NCBI GenBank assembly: GCA_018266455.1
Contig: JAFEAJ010000053.1
Span: 1-54,841, forward strand
Source of the DNA: Bacteroidota bacterium
GTDB taxonomy: Bacteria; Bacteroidota; Bacteroidia; Chitinophagales; Chitinophagaceae
Length of the DNA stretch: 54,841 nucleotides
Reading direction: 5' to 3'
In this document: positions 1 to 7,220 of the stretch, in pieces
How the letters are laid out: each line of letters starts with the position of its first letter
How positions within the stretch are numbered: position 1 is the first letter of the stretch
Program-made: the position numbers and the translations under genes
The notes under the pieces: model-generated
Seen by the model: the letters and a program-made list of their open reading frames with translations, nothing else
What the model was told of the DNA's origin: nothing
Databases searched by the model: none

Positions 1-48
1 CAGGTTGTAAGTGAATGAATCGTAGTTATCGAATACGAGGATCTTCAT
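1..48 (-). CDS. trpG: Anthranilate synthase component II (glutamine amidotransferase), N-terminal fragment
   Basis: Only the first 16 codons are inside the window; they read MKILVFDNYDSFTYNL, the hallmark N-terminus of TrpG/PabA glutamine amidotransferases. The full protein supplies ammonia from glutamine to TrpE for anthranilate synthesis. It lies downstream of trpE on the same strand, the usual trpE-trpG order, but a frameshifted four-helix-bundle gene sits between the two. A PabA (folate) role is possible for this family, but the trpE neighbour and the trp leader upstream argue for tryptophan synthesis. The catalytic Cys/His/Glu residues lie outside the window. Confidence 0.88.
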   Translation of the reverse strand, partial: MKILVFDNYDSFTYNL

Positions 49-83
49 GATAAATTATAAGTTATAGGTTATGAGTTATGAAG
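49..83. repeat. AT-rich repeat, left flank of the four-helix-bundle gene
   Basis: This stretch is built from ATAAATTATAAGT and GTTATGAGTTAT words. The same two words occur in inverted orientation at 434-459, so the pair brackets the frameshifted gene at 69-433. The stop codon of that gene lies inside this repeat. Whether the repeats are mobility-related is inference. Confidence 0.6.
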
Positions 84-433
84 AGATTTCTTGCTGGTGA
101 TTATTGCGCTTCTTATCATCTTTAAAATTGCAAATGCCTCCTCATAAATACTTTTAAATTCTTTTTCGTTTAAATATTTTGTTTGATGCAATAACTCGAT
201 CCAGTATAATGCCTCATCACATTCTTTTTGCGCAATGCTCAACTTATGAATAAAATCTGCTTTACTTTCTGCATTCTGCGCTTCACGAACCAAAGCACCC
301 ACTGCAGTACCGCTTCTTAAAAGTTGTTTATTCAATACAAATTCTCTTTTTTTTCGGATATATATTTATAAAGGTTTACAATCCGTATCGCCAGCTCAAA
401 ACTCTTTTCTTTAATAGTTTTCTTTTCACTCAT
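69..433 (-). pseudogene. Four-helix-bundle protein (23S rRNA intervening-sequence protein family), frameshifted
   Basis: Two reading frames together spell the canonical family. The N-terminal part starts at ATG 433 and reads MSEKKTIKEKSFELAIRI, then continues to an EKK at the frame break. The C-terminal part contains NKQLLRSGTAVGALVREA. The frames join at a run of eight T (eight A on the coding strand) at 347-354. One additional A would give an unbroken protein of about 121 residues, the usual family length, with the expected KREFVLNKQLLRSG junction. As it stands, the first frame stops within a few codons. The gene may be a true pseudogene, subject to slippage in the homopolymer, or affected by a sequencing error. 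Members are small helical proteins of unknown function, originally seen inside 23S rRNA insertions. It lies between trpE and trpG, so it is co-transcribed with them. Confidence 0.85.
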
Positions 434-459
434 CACTTATAATTTATAACTCATAACTT
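434..459. repeat. AT-rich repeat, right flank of the four-helix-bundle gene
   Basis: On the complementary strand this reads GTTATGAGTTATAAATTATAAGTG, the same words as at 49-83 in inverted arrangement. It fills the gap between the trpE stop codon and the start of the four-helix-bundle gene, and touches the 3' end of trpE. Confidence 0.6.
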
Positions 460-1869
460 TCCTGCAACTTCAATCGCCTTTTTCAGTGCACCGAGCTTAT
501 TGTCCACCTCCTGCAATTCGTTTTCGGGTTTTGATGCAGCTACAATGCCCGCCCCCGCCTGATAAAACAACGTGTTTTGCATGCTTAGAAATGTTCTGAT
601 CATGATTGCATGAACACAGCTTCCGTCAAATCCCATAAAACCAATACATCCGCCATAATAGCCTCTTGCAGTAGGTTCATAGGCATCTATCAATGTCATT
701 GCCTTGAATTTCGGTGCGCCGCTCAATGTGCCTGCAGGGAAAGTAACGGCAAGCAGTTCAAAAGGATTGATATTTTCCCGCACCTTCCCGCGCACCTCGC
801 TTACCAGGTGAATGACATGGGAGTAGTATTTGACCTGTCGGTAATGCACAACCGAAACCTCATCGCACAACCTGCTCAGGTCATTCCTCGCCAAATCTAC
901 CAGCATCACATGCTCTGCATTTTCTTTGGCATCATTTAACAATTTTTCTGCCATTTGCTGGTCTGTTTCGTCATTGCCTGTTCTTTTAAAAGTTCCCGCT
1001 ATTGGGTGAACAACAGCTTTCCCGTTTTGTATCAGCAATTGCGATTCTGGCGATGAGCCCATCAGCTTATAATCTCCATAGTCAAAGAAAAATAAATAAG
1101 GCGATGGGTTAATGTTGCGCAATGCTCGGTACACATTAAACTCATCACCAGTAAAACCCTGCCGGAAACGCCTGCTCAGCACAATTTGAAAAACATCTCC
1201 TCGAAAACAACTGGCGATGCCTTTTTTGACCATTTCCATATAATCATTATCCGTCATGTTCGATGCTTCTTCGCTCTTCGCCCGGAATGGGTAAACAGGT
1301 ACGTCCTTGCTCCTGATCAGCGATTCGACAGTAGCCAGTTCGCTTTCCAGGCCCTCTATTTTATTTTCACACACAAACAATTCGTCTTTGAAATGATTGA
1401 TTGCAATAACGTACTGGTATAACCGATAACGCATCAGGGGTATTGCTGCTTCCTGCCTGCGGTCGCCCGGCGACAGTTTTATGGTATCAAAAAATTGAAC
1501 TGCATCAAAAGTGGTGTACCCGAATAAACCCTGTGCCAGGCGCACCGATTTTTCAGCAGCAGGGCCCACATCAAACCGCTGCATGAATTCCCATAGCCGT
1601 TTCGGGACTTCCCCCGGATGGCCAATAGCTATCTTTTCAGGGTTTCCAGCAGGCAATTTGAGCTCAATATTTTTCGTGTCGGTAATTTCAATACCCGCAA
1701 TGGCATTAATACCGATAAATGAGTAGCTGTTCTCTGCCACATGGTAGTCGGTGCTTTCCAGCAAAATGGCATCGCGGAAACGGTCGCGCAGCCGCAGATA
1801 AATGCCTACCGGCGTAAACACATCGGAGAGGATTTTTTTGTACTCGGTTTTTATTGCTATTTTTTTCAT
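451..1869 (-). CDS. trpE: Anthranilate synthase component I
   Basis: This 472-residue protein makes anthranilate from chorismate, using ammonia from TrpG: the first committed step of tryptophan synthesis, in the cytoplasm. The N-terminal half carries an LLES motif at residues 36-39, the element associated with feedback binding of tryptophan in TrpE proteins. The C-terminal chorismate-binding domain shows HPIAGTFKRTG, the ARNDLSRLC block and GTLSGAPKFKAM, followed by YYGGCIGF and a closing AGAGIVAASKPE block. Length fits the family. Transcription should start upstream of the leader peptide at 2331 and pass the attenuator at 2208-2280, so expression is probably tuned by charged tRNA-Trp. Aminodeoxychorismate synthase (PabB) is the alternative, but the leader with Trp codons strongly favours TrpE. 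Confidence 0.96.
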   Translation of the reverse strand: MKKIAIKTEYKKILSDVFTPVGIYLRLRDRFRDAILLESTDYHVAENSYSFIGINAIAGIEITDTKNIELKLPAGNPEKIAIGHPGEVPKRLWEFMQRFDVGPAAEKSVRLAQGLFGYTTFDAVQFFDTIKLSPGDRRQEAAIPLMRYRLYQYVIAINHFKDELFVCENKIEGLESELATVESLIRSKDVPVYPFRAKSEEASNMTDNDYMEMVKKGIASCFRGDVFQIVLSRRFRQGFTGDEFNVYRALRNINPSPYLFFFDYGDYKLMGSSPESQLLIQNGKAVVHPIAGTFKRTGNDETDQQMAEKLLNDAKENAEHVMLVDLARNDLSRLCDEVSVVHYRQVKYYSHVIHLVSEVRGKVRENINPFELLAVTFPAGTLSGAPKFKAMTLIDAYEPTARGYYGGCIGFMGFDGSCVHAIMIRTFLSMQNTLFYQAGAGIVAASKPENELQEVDNKLGALKKAIEVAGKL

Positions 1870-1929
1870 CTCGCTTTTTAAGATAACTCTTTATTTTATG
1901 CGGCCAGCATTCGTTCTCTCCTCAACATC

Positions 1930-1951
1930 CTTGCGTCGCACACTTGTACTG
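1930..1951. repeat. 22-bp dispersed repeat, copy 1
   Basis: The 22 bases beginning CTTGCGTCGCACACTTGTAC are identical to those at 8319-8340. This copy lies between the trp attenuator and trpE, the other between hisD and hisC, both inside amino acid operons. No coding function is apparent. Confidence 0.7.
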
Positions 1952-2027
1952 TAACAGTTCTATTGAACGATCACTAACAGCAACCAGCATGCGATTTGAT
2001 TTTTTTCCGTATACAAGCATAGAATCA

Positions 2028-2167
2028 GTCTAAAAATGATTATTGGCGCAACCAGCAGGGTTAACCTTTTCCAAAGCTCATACAGGATTACCTAACTTAT
2101 TATCATTTACAAGCTTTGGAAAAGATTAACCCGCTGTGATATGAAATTTTTGAGATCATTTTTAGAC
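2028..2167. repeat. 140-bp imperfect inverted repeat in the trpE leader
   Basis: The outer 13 bases GTCTAAAAATGAT (2028-2040) return as the exact inverted complement at 2155-2167. The inner arms around CTTTTCCAAAGCT (2053-2078 and 2112-2136) pair over about 24 bases with one bulge and one wobble, around a loop of about 33 bases. The element has no ORF. It lies in the untranslated region between the attenuator terminator and trpE, so it would form a long hairpin in the mRNA. A MITE-like or REP-like insertion is the simplest reading; this is inference. Confidence 0.75.
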
Positions 2168-2207
2168 AGCTTATTAGCTATTCAAATCTCCATCCATGCA
2201 CGCAAAC

Positions 2208-2280
2208 AAAAAACCCCGATTAAATCGGGGCCTGAATATTTCTTCATTCAATAAACAACAATAGCTGCTTACAAGCCCCG
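2208..2280 (-). promoter_or_regulatory. Trp attenuator: antiterminator and U-tailed terminator
   Basis: On the minus strand, a hairpin with CCCCGATT/AATCGGGG arms (2214-2230) is followed by six T (2213-2208): an intrinsic terminator. The leader RNA segment CGGGGCUUG (2280-2272), which overlaps the end of the leader ORF, can pair with CAGGCCCCG (2234-2226) and so destroy the terminator. A ribosome stalled on the Trp codons (2304-2296) leaves the first segment free; one that reaches the stop codon at 2271-2269 covers it. This is the classical logic of trp attenuation. The 11-mer AAATATTCAGG (2241-2231) ends at the terminator and recurs in the his leader. Confidence 0.9.
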
Positions 2281-2331
2281 GTAAAGGTTTGTATGCCACC
2301 ACCACTGAATATTGACTTGATTTTGTTTCAT
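2269..2331 (-). CDS. trpL: trp operon leader peptide
   Basis: The 20-codon ORF reads MKQNQVNIQWWWHTNLYRGL and stops just before a rho-independent terminator. Three consecutive Trp codons form the sensing segment. It is followed by the attenuator and, after a 140-bp inverted repeat, by trpE. The -7 promoter element ends a few bases from the ATG, so the transcript should begin about 3 nt upstream of it, making the leader almost leaderless. The peptide itself is expected to have no function beyond translation timing. The combination of tryptophan-rich ORF, complementary segments, terminator and downstream trpE makes chance very unlikely. Confidence 0.93.
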   Translation of the reverse strand: MKQNQVNIQWWWHTNLYRGL

Positions 2332-2338
2332 TGCAGTG

Positions 2339-2369
2339 CAAATATTAAAGCTTTTTTGATAACTACCAA
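2339..2369 (-). promoter_or_regulatory. Predicted trp operon promoter
   Basis: The minus strand shows TTG (2369-2367), 20 bases, then AATATTTG (2346-2339), one mismatch from the Bacteroidota -7 consensus TAnnTTTG. Using the SRP RNA promoter of this window as a ruler (about 5 bases from the final G to the transcript start), transcription would begin near 2334, next to the trpL ATG at 2331. Confidence 0.65.
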
Positions 2370-2405
2370 CTTTATTCTTAATTTTTCTGCTTGTAAATTT
2401 TTATC

Positions 2406-3515
2406 ATGACCCAGCAACCCAACCTGCAACCCGTTCAACGACTGCTTTCGCTCGATTTTTTGCGCGGCTTTATTATGGTCCTGCTCGCGCTGGAAAGCAC
2501 AGGGCTTTACGGGCATTTATTCGATGCAACGGAAGGCCAGCCCTTTCTTAGCAATGTTTTCCAGCAATTTTTTCATCACCCCTGGAACGGGCTCCGTTTC
2601 TGGGACCTGGTGCAACCTTCATTCATGTTCATGGCCGGTGTGGCCATGGCATTTTCATTGACTAAACAATATGCCAATGGAGTAACCTGGAACCAGTCTT
2701 TCAAAAAAATACTGAAGAGATGTTTCTGGCTTTTTTTCTGGGGCGTGCTCGATTATTCCGTTCGGGGAACGCATTTGTCATTTGAGCTGTGGGACGTGCT
2801 CACCCAGTTGTCATTTACAACACTTATAGCATTCCTGATTTTCAGGTGGAGCGCCAGAGCGCAAATTTTTACCTGTATTGGCTTATTATTGTTGACAGAA
2901 GCACTATACCGGTTTACCAATGTGGCTGGTTTCAACCAGCCTTTTGTTGACCAGCACAATTTCGGCAATTATGTAGATCTGTTATTAATGAACAAAATCA
3001 ACAAAGGCGGCTGGGTAGCCATAAATTGTATACCAACAGCAGTGCATACCATTGCCGGCGCTCTGGCCGGGAAATTGCTGATCGGTGGAACAAAAAAAAT
3101 ACAAACCCTTTTGTCATGGGCTGCTATTAGTTTTATAATCGGGTATGGATTGGATTATGCGCACATAACGCCCATCATTAAACGAATTGCTACTTCGTCA
3201 TTCACTCTTGCATCGTTAGGCTGGTGCCTTTGTTTTTTAGCAGTGAGCTACTGGTGGATAGACATCAAAAACCACAGAAAGTATTTGAAGTTTTTCACCA
3301 TAGTGGGCATGAATTCAATTTTTATTTATTTGTTCTTCGAGATTGTTGGCGACAGGTGGTTTGCTGAATACATCACAATCATCAGCAGCAACCTGCTTTC
3401 GTATATCAACACGCCTGAAATGCTGAAGCTGATCTTAAGTTCGCTATCAGTGTTTGCCCTGGAATGGTACCTTTGTTATTTTTTGTATAAGAATAAGATA
3501 TTCTTCAAGCTATAA
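2406..3515 (+). CDS. Multi-pass membrane acyltransferase, COG4299 / heparan-alpha-glucosaminide N-acetyltransferase-like
   Basis: The 369-residue protein opens with RLLSLDFLRGFIMVLLALES, the characteristic first membrane segment of the DUF5009/COG4299 family related to lysosomal heparan-alpha-glucosaminide acetyltransferase. FWDLVQPSFMFMAGVAMAFS follows near residues 64-83. About ten hydrophobic segments follow, consistent with an integral inner-membrane enzyme that transfers acetyl groups to sugars. The bacterial substrate is unknown. It is transcribed divergently from the trp leader, with only 74 bases between the two start codons, so the promoters probably interleave. No neighbouring gene indicates a substrate. 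Confidence 0.8.
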   Translation: MTQQPNLQPVQRLLSLDFLRGFIMVLLALESTGLYGHLFDATEGQPFLSNVFQQFFHHPWNGLRFWDLVQPSFMFMAGVAMAFSLTKQYANGVTWNQSFKKILKRCFWLFFWGVLDYSVRGTHLSFELWDVLTQLSFTTLIAFLIFRWSARAQIFTCIGLLLLTEALYRFTNVAGFNQPFVDQHNFGNYVDLLLMNKINKGGWVAINCIPTAVHTIAGALAGKLLIGGTKKIQTLLSWAAISFIIGYGLDYAHITPIIKRIATSSFTLASLGWCLCFLAVSYWWIDIKNHRKYLKFFTIVGMNSIFIYLFFEIVGDRWFAEYITIISSNLLSYINTPEMLKLILSSLSVFALEWYLCYFLYKNKIFFKL

Positions 3516-3536
3516 ATAAAATTGGGGTTTGAAAAT

Positions 3537-3558
3537 GGCTCAATGGCAAAATTGAGCC
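3537..3558. terminator. Hairpin between convergent genes
   Basis: GGCTCAAT (3537-3544) and ATTGAGCC (3551-3558) form a perfect 8-bp stem with a 6-base loop between the converging acyltransferase and DinB genes. A strong U-run is missing on either side, so terminator function is probable but not certain. Confidence 0.5.
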
Positions 3559-3577
3559 CTCCCTTGAGCTATTCGTT

Positions 3578-4081
3578 TTATTTCTCATCAGCACTTGGCC
3601 CGTACATTCCCGGGACTGGCACATCTAACATGCGCAAATAAACTGATAATTGACCGCGGTGGTGAATGGTATGGTTCAAGGCCCAGGAACGAACGGCAAC
3701 TTTTTTCTTAAGTTCATAAACTACATGATTCCCTTTTTTAACGACCCAGTTTTCTTCAAGCTCAGTGTCATTTGCATTTTCAAGTGCCATAATGGCTTCA
3801 TTAAGATGTTCATCATAAATATTCATTAACTCTTCAACGGAAGAAGCAACATGAGGAATAAAAGGCGTTGCAGCAAAATCAAATTCATCGGCACTTAAAA
3901 TCCGGAGGATCCACCTGTTTGTTTCGGCAACATGCGTTGCAAGCCGGCCCAGCGTCATTGATTTTTCGTGGGGCTTCCAGCCTGCTTTATCCATCGGCAC
4001 TTTGGCAAGGATCTTTTTTGTGCTAATGGATTCATTCTTTAATTCCCCTATAAAAGAGCTTTTAATTGACATAAACTTCAA
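3578..4081 (-). CDS. DinB family protein (putative metal-dependent hydrolase/transferase)
   Basis: A 167-residue four-helix protein of the DinB/YfiT superfamily. The metal-binding histidines are visible in LATHVAETNRW and in NHTIHHRGQL, the three-histidine pattern of the family. Known relatives are damage-induced proteins or thiol-dependent transferases (for example bacillithiol transferases); the activity of this one cannot be told from sequence. It begins 23 bases after the hisB stop codon on the same strand and could be read from the end of the his transcript. No link to histidine synthesis is apparent. Confidence 0.85.
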   Translation of the reverse strand: MKFMSIKSSFIGELKNESISTKKILAKVPMDKAGWKPHEKSMTLGRLATHVAETNRWILRILSADEFDFAATPFIPHVASSVEELMNIYDEHLNEAIMALENANDTELEENWVVKKGNHVVYELKKKVAVRSWALNHTIHHRGQLSVYLRMLDVPVPGMYGPSADEK

Positions 4082-4104
4082 AATTTTAAATTTATGGCTT
4101 TAGG

Positions 4105-5244
4105 CTATAACATTCCTTTGGTGCTTGGTAAATAACCAATAAGCGGGTCGCGTTTCACCGCCATGCGCACTGCTTTTGCAAACGCTTTAAATATGGCTTC
4201 AATTTTATGATGTTCGTTCTCGCCCCTGCATTCAATATTCAGGTTACATCTTGCCGCATCGGAAAACGATTTAAAAAAATGAAAAAACATTTCCGTTGGC
4301 ACCTCTCCTATTTTTTCTCTTTTGAATTCAGCATCCCAAACGATCCAGTTGCGGCCTCCGAAATCGACCAGCACTTTGGCTTCTGCATCGTCCATGGGCA
4401 AAGCAAATCCATAACGCTCCATTCCACGTTTGTCGGCCAATGCCCTGGCAAATGCCTCCCCTAAGGCAATGCCGGTATCTTCAATTGTGTGGTGTTCATC
4501 AATGTGCAAGTCGCCCCGCACATCAATTTTTAAATCAATTTTCCCGTGCCTCGCAATTTGCTCAAGCATGTGGTCGAAAAAACCCATGCCAGTATTAATG
4601 TGCCCCTTACCGCTGCCATCAACATTAAGATCAATTTTTATTTTTGTTTCGCCGGTATTGCGCTCATGCGCTACATGCCGAAGCCCCAGCTTCAGCACTT
4701 CATATATTTTGCTCCATTCAGAGGTTTCGGCAATGATCGTTTCTTCAAGCTCCTGTAATGTATTGCTCACTTCTTTGCCTCCAAGCCCCGGCTCATTATT
4801 TAGCCAGAAAGCTTTACAGCCAATGTTTTTGGCTAACTGCACATCAGTAATGCGGTCGCCAATGACAAAAGAATTTTTGATGTCGTACTTTTCATTGTTA
4901 AGGTATCCCAGCAACATGCCGATGCCCGGCTTGCGGGTGGGCGCATTGTCCCTGGGGCAGGTCTTATCGATATGCACAGCGCTGAAATGAATGCTTTCAT
5001 TTTCCAGCGCATGCATCACAAAATGCTGTACGGGCCAAAATGTTTCTTCAGGGAATGAAGGAGTGCCGAGGCCATCCTGGTTGGTGACCATCACCAGTTC
5101 ATAATCGAGTTCTTTAGCAATTTTGGTCATGAACTCAATGGCATGAGGATAAAATTCAAGTTTCTCGAACGAATCGACCTGATAAGTTGGCGGCGCCTCT
5201 TTGATTAAAGTTCCATCCCTGTCAATAAATAATATTCTTCTCAT
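4105..5244 (-). CDS. hisB: Bifunctional histidinol-phosphatase / imidazoleglycerol-phosphate dehydratase
   Basis: A fused enzyme of 379 residues for steps 6 and 8 of histidine synthesis. The N-terminal HAD phosphatase domain (about 1-165) has the nucleophile motif DRDGTLIKE at residues 8-16, VTNQDGLGTPSF, and VIGDRITDVQLA. The C-terminal dehydratase domain (about 185-379) has GMGFFDHMLEQIARHG, DEHHTIEDTGIALGEA and the closing HHKIEAIFKAFAKA metal-site motifs. The fusion is the usual form in Enterobacteria and Bacteroidota. It is separated from hisC by two redox genes and by a 180-base gap upstream, so it may depend partly on its own promoter. Confidence 0.97.
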   Translation of the reverse strand: MRRILFIDRDGTLIKEAPPTYQVDSFEKLEFYPHAIEFMTKIAKELDYELVMVTNQDGLGTPSFPEETFWPVQHFVMHALENESIHFSAVHIDKTCPRDNAPTRKPGIGMLLGYLNNEKYDIKNSFVIGDRITDVQLAKNIGCKAFWLNNEPGLGGKEVSNTLQELEETIIAETSEWSKIYEVLKLGLRHVAHERNTGETKIKIDLNVDGSGKGHINTGMGFFDHMLEQIARHGKIDLKIDVRGDLHIDEHHTIEDTGIALGEAFARALADKRGMERYGFALPMDDAEAKVLVDFGGRNWIVWDAEFKREKIGEVPTEMFFHFFKSFSDAARCNLNIECRGENEHHKIEAIFKAFAKAVRMAVKRDPLIGYLPSTKGML

Positions 5245-5424
5245 CTGTTGTATTTAAAAAATCAGCCATCAAGGAATTGATGACTGATGACTGATCATTT
5301 TATTAATGCATGCTGTTAATGCCGGGCACCTTTGCACAGCGCCATAAGCGCAACGCCCGCCCGTTCCTGAAAGGTCGGGCATAAATATTTAACAGGAACA
5401 ATGCTGCACAGCACAAGATAAAAA

Positions 5425-5847
5425 CTATTTCAATTTTGCCCTCGCCGATTTCACTTCGGCCTCTGTGATCATTTTTGCATTATTGCCAAAACCATTTCGC
5501 ACGTAAGTGAGCACATCAGCAATTTGCAGGTCTGTCATATCAGGGGCCGGGGCCATGGCATTGTTATATCTTACCCCGTCAATCTCTGTGCCTGCGGGCA
5601 TACCTTTTACTATTATGTTCACTAAAGGTTCCGTAGCCCCAAGCGCCGTTTTGTTATGCACAAGCGAAGGGTTAACACCCGAAATGCCTGTGCCGTTAAT
5701 GAGATGGCAACTCAAACATCGCTGAATATACACCATGTTGCCACGATCAATGGACTCCTTTAACTTCCCCTGGGCAGGCCCGGTTTGAGACATCAGCAAA
5801 AGCGATGCAGGAAAAAGGATAAGCATCAACGTTAGTAGCTGCTTCAT
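5425..5847 (-). CDS. Secreted c-type cytochrome, partner of the adjacent sugar dehydrogenase
   Basis: A 140-residue protein starting MKQLLTLMLILFPASLLLM, a clear signal peptide; an upstream in-frame extension overlaps the neighbouring gene and was rejected. One haem site CLSCH is at residues 44-48, and the NNAMAPAPDMTD segment probably supplies the axial Met. The pattern matches single-haem cytochromes of the cytochrome c class I type that accept electrons from periplasmic dehydrogenases. It starts 10 bases after the stop codon of the PQQ-type dehydrogenase, so the two are almost certainly co-translated partners. Confidence 0.9.
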   Translation of the reverse strand: MKQLLTLMLILFPASLLLMSQTGPAQGKLKESIDRGNMVYIQRCLSCHLINGTGISGVNPSLVHNKTALGATEPLVNIIVKGMPAGTEIDGVRYNNAMAPAPDMTDLQIADVLTYVRNGFGNNAKMITEAEVKSARAKLK

Positions 5848-5857
5848 TTTAGTGCAA

Positions 5858-7180
5858 TTATTTTCCTGTATATGAAATTTTCCAAATCGTTCCTTTCTCA
5901 TCATCAGAAACATAGACAGACCCATCTGGCGCCATGGCAATGCCACAAGGGCGATGCTTTACCTGGCCGGAAGCTGTTTCCTGGGGGCCTCCGGAAAAAC
6001 CATCTGCAAAAACCGACCATTCGCCCGACGGTTTGCCATTAGCAAAGGGGAGGAATGCCACTTCAAAACCCATTTGCGGCTCCGGCGACCTGTTCCATGA
6101 GCCATGAAACACAATGAAAGCCCCGTTCTTGTATTTTTCCGGGAACTTATTCCCCGTATAAAACAGCAGCCCGTTAGGGGCAAGATGGGCTGGGAAGGCA
6201 TACACCGGGTCCTGTGCGTCATTTCCTGCCGTTTTCTTTCCATTGCCGCCATATTCAGGCGCTAATATTTTTTTATGCAGAAACTGATCATAATAAATGT
6301 AAGGCCACCCGCAGTTGGAGCCCTTGTGCAGTTCGTACATGCATTCTGCCGGCAATTCGGCACTTTGCTTGGTTGTGTACAAGTCGGGAAAAAGATCATG
6401 CAACTGATCGCGGCCATGTTGCATAACAAATAAAGAATTGGTTGCGGTGTTCCAGTCAAGGCCCACCACATTGCGCAAACCCGTTGCATAACGCACGCCA
6501 TCTTTATATGTTTGATCTGCTTTGTCGGCTTTGAATTGCCAGATGCCGCCTGCCGAATCCAATATGGGGCAAGGCTTCATTCCCGGCGAACCTATTGATC
6601 GGTCTTTGACCTGGCAGGCGTTCGAGTAAGCGCCAATGTTTACATACAGGTTACCATCATTGTCCAGCGCAATAGCTTTTGCTTCATGTTCGCCGTGAGC
6701 CAACAGGCCGGTTACTATTTTTTCTGGTTTGCCCGGGTCAACAATATTATTGTTCGCATCCAGCTTGTACCTGAAGACTTCTTCATCAGAAGAAGCATAG
6801 AGGTACCCGTTTTTAATAGCGATGCCCGTTCCTGCAAAGTTGCCGAAACCGCTGATGTCTTCAGCCCTGCCATCGCCATTGGTATCGCGAAGGCGATAAA
6901 TGCCATTGCCATTCTTCAGCTTTTCCAATTTCACATACACATCGCCGTTGCTGTTCACAGCCAAATGCCGGGCTTTGCCAAGACCATCAGCAAAAACAAC
7001 GGCATGAAAGCCTTCAGGCAATTTTATAGTAACGTCTCCGTTGCTTTCTGCGCTGGCTGTATCCTTAGTTGTAGATGCTGAATCGGCGCCGCTTGTTTTT
7101 GTATTGGTATTGCCACAGGCTGACAACAATGAAAGAAGAGCACCAACAGCAAGCTGGGCAAAATAGTGAACTTGTTTCAT
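5858..7180 (-). CDS. PQQ-dependent sugar (sorbosone-type) dehydrogenase, lipoprotein
   Basis: A 440-residue beta-propeller protein related to soluble aldose/sorbosone dehydrogenases. The N-terminus has a lipoprotein signal ending LLSLLSAC, then a low-complexity linker. The body shows KARHLAVNSNGDVYVKL, YATGLRNVVGLDWN, HGRDQLHDLFP, HGSWNRSPEPQMGFEVAF and a closing CGIAMAPDGSVYVSDDEKG, all typical of the family. It should oxidise a sugar or polyol in the periplasm and pass electrons to the cytochrome c encoded immediately downstream. It sits between hisC and hisB, with 40 bases to hisC. No PQQ synthesis genes are visible in the window. Confidence 0.88.
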   Translation of the reverse strand: MKQVHYFAQLAVGALLSLLSACGNTNTKTSGADSASTTKDTASAESNGDVTIKLPEGFHAVVFADGLGKARHLAVNSNGDVYVKLEKLKNGNGIYRLRDTNGDGRAEDISGFGNFAGTGIAIKNGYLYASSDEEVFRYKLDANNNIVDPGKPEKIVTGLLAHGEHEAKAIALDNDGNLYVNIGAYSNACQVKDRSIGSPGMKPCPILDSAGGIWQFKADKADQTYKDGVRYATGLRNVVGLDWNTATNSLFVMQHGRDQLHDLFPDLYTTKQSAELPAECMYELHKGSNCGWPYIYYDQFLHKKILAPEYGGNGKKTAGNDAQDPVYAFPAHLAPNGLLFYTGNKFPEKYKNGAFIVFHGSWNRSPEPQMGFEVAFLPFANGKPSGEWSVFADGFSGGPQETASGQVKHRPCGIAMAPDGSVYVSDDEKGTIWKISYTGK

Positions 7181-7220
7181 AATGTGATAAATTTAAAAAT
7201 GGAAACCGAAATTACTTAAT

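Noticed and set aside
4430..4990. Open frame of 186 codons on the plus strand within hisB
   Set aside because: It is the complement of hisB, whose motifs are complete, and shows no protein family features.
5355..5390. GC-rich hairpin between hisB and the cytochrome gene
   Set aside because: The arms pair only partly and no U-run follows on the minus strand, so it is not called as a terminator.
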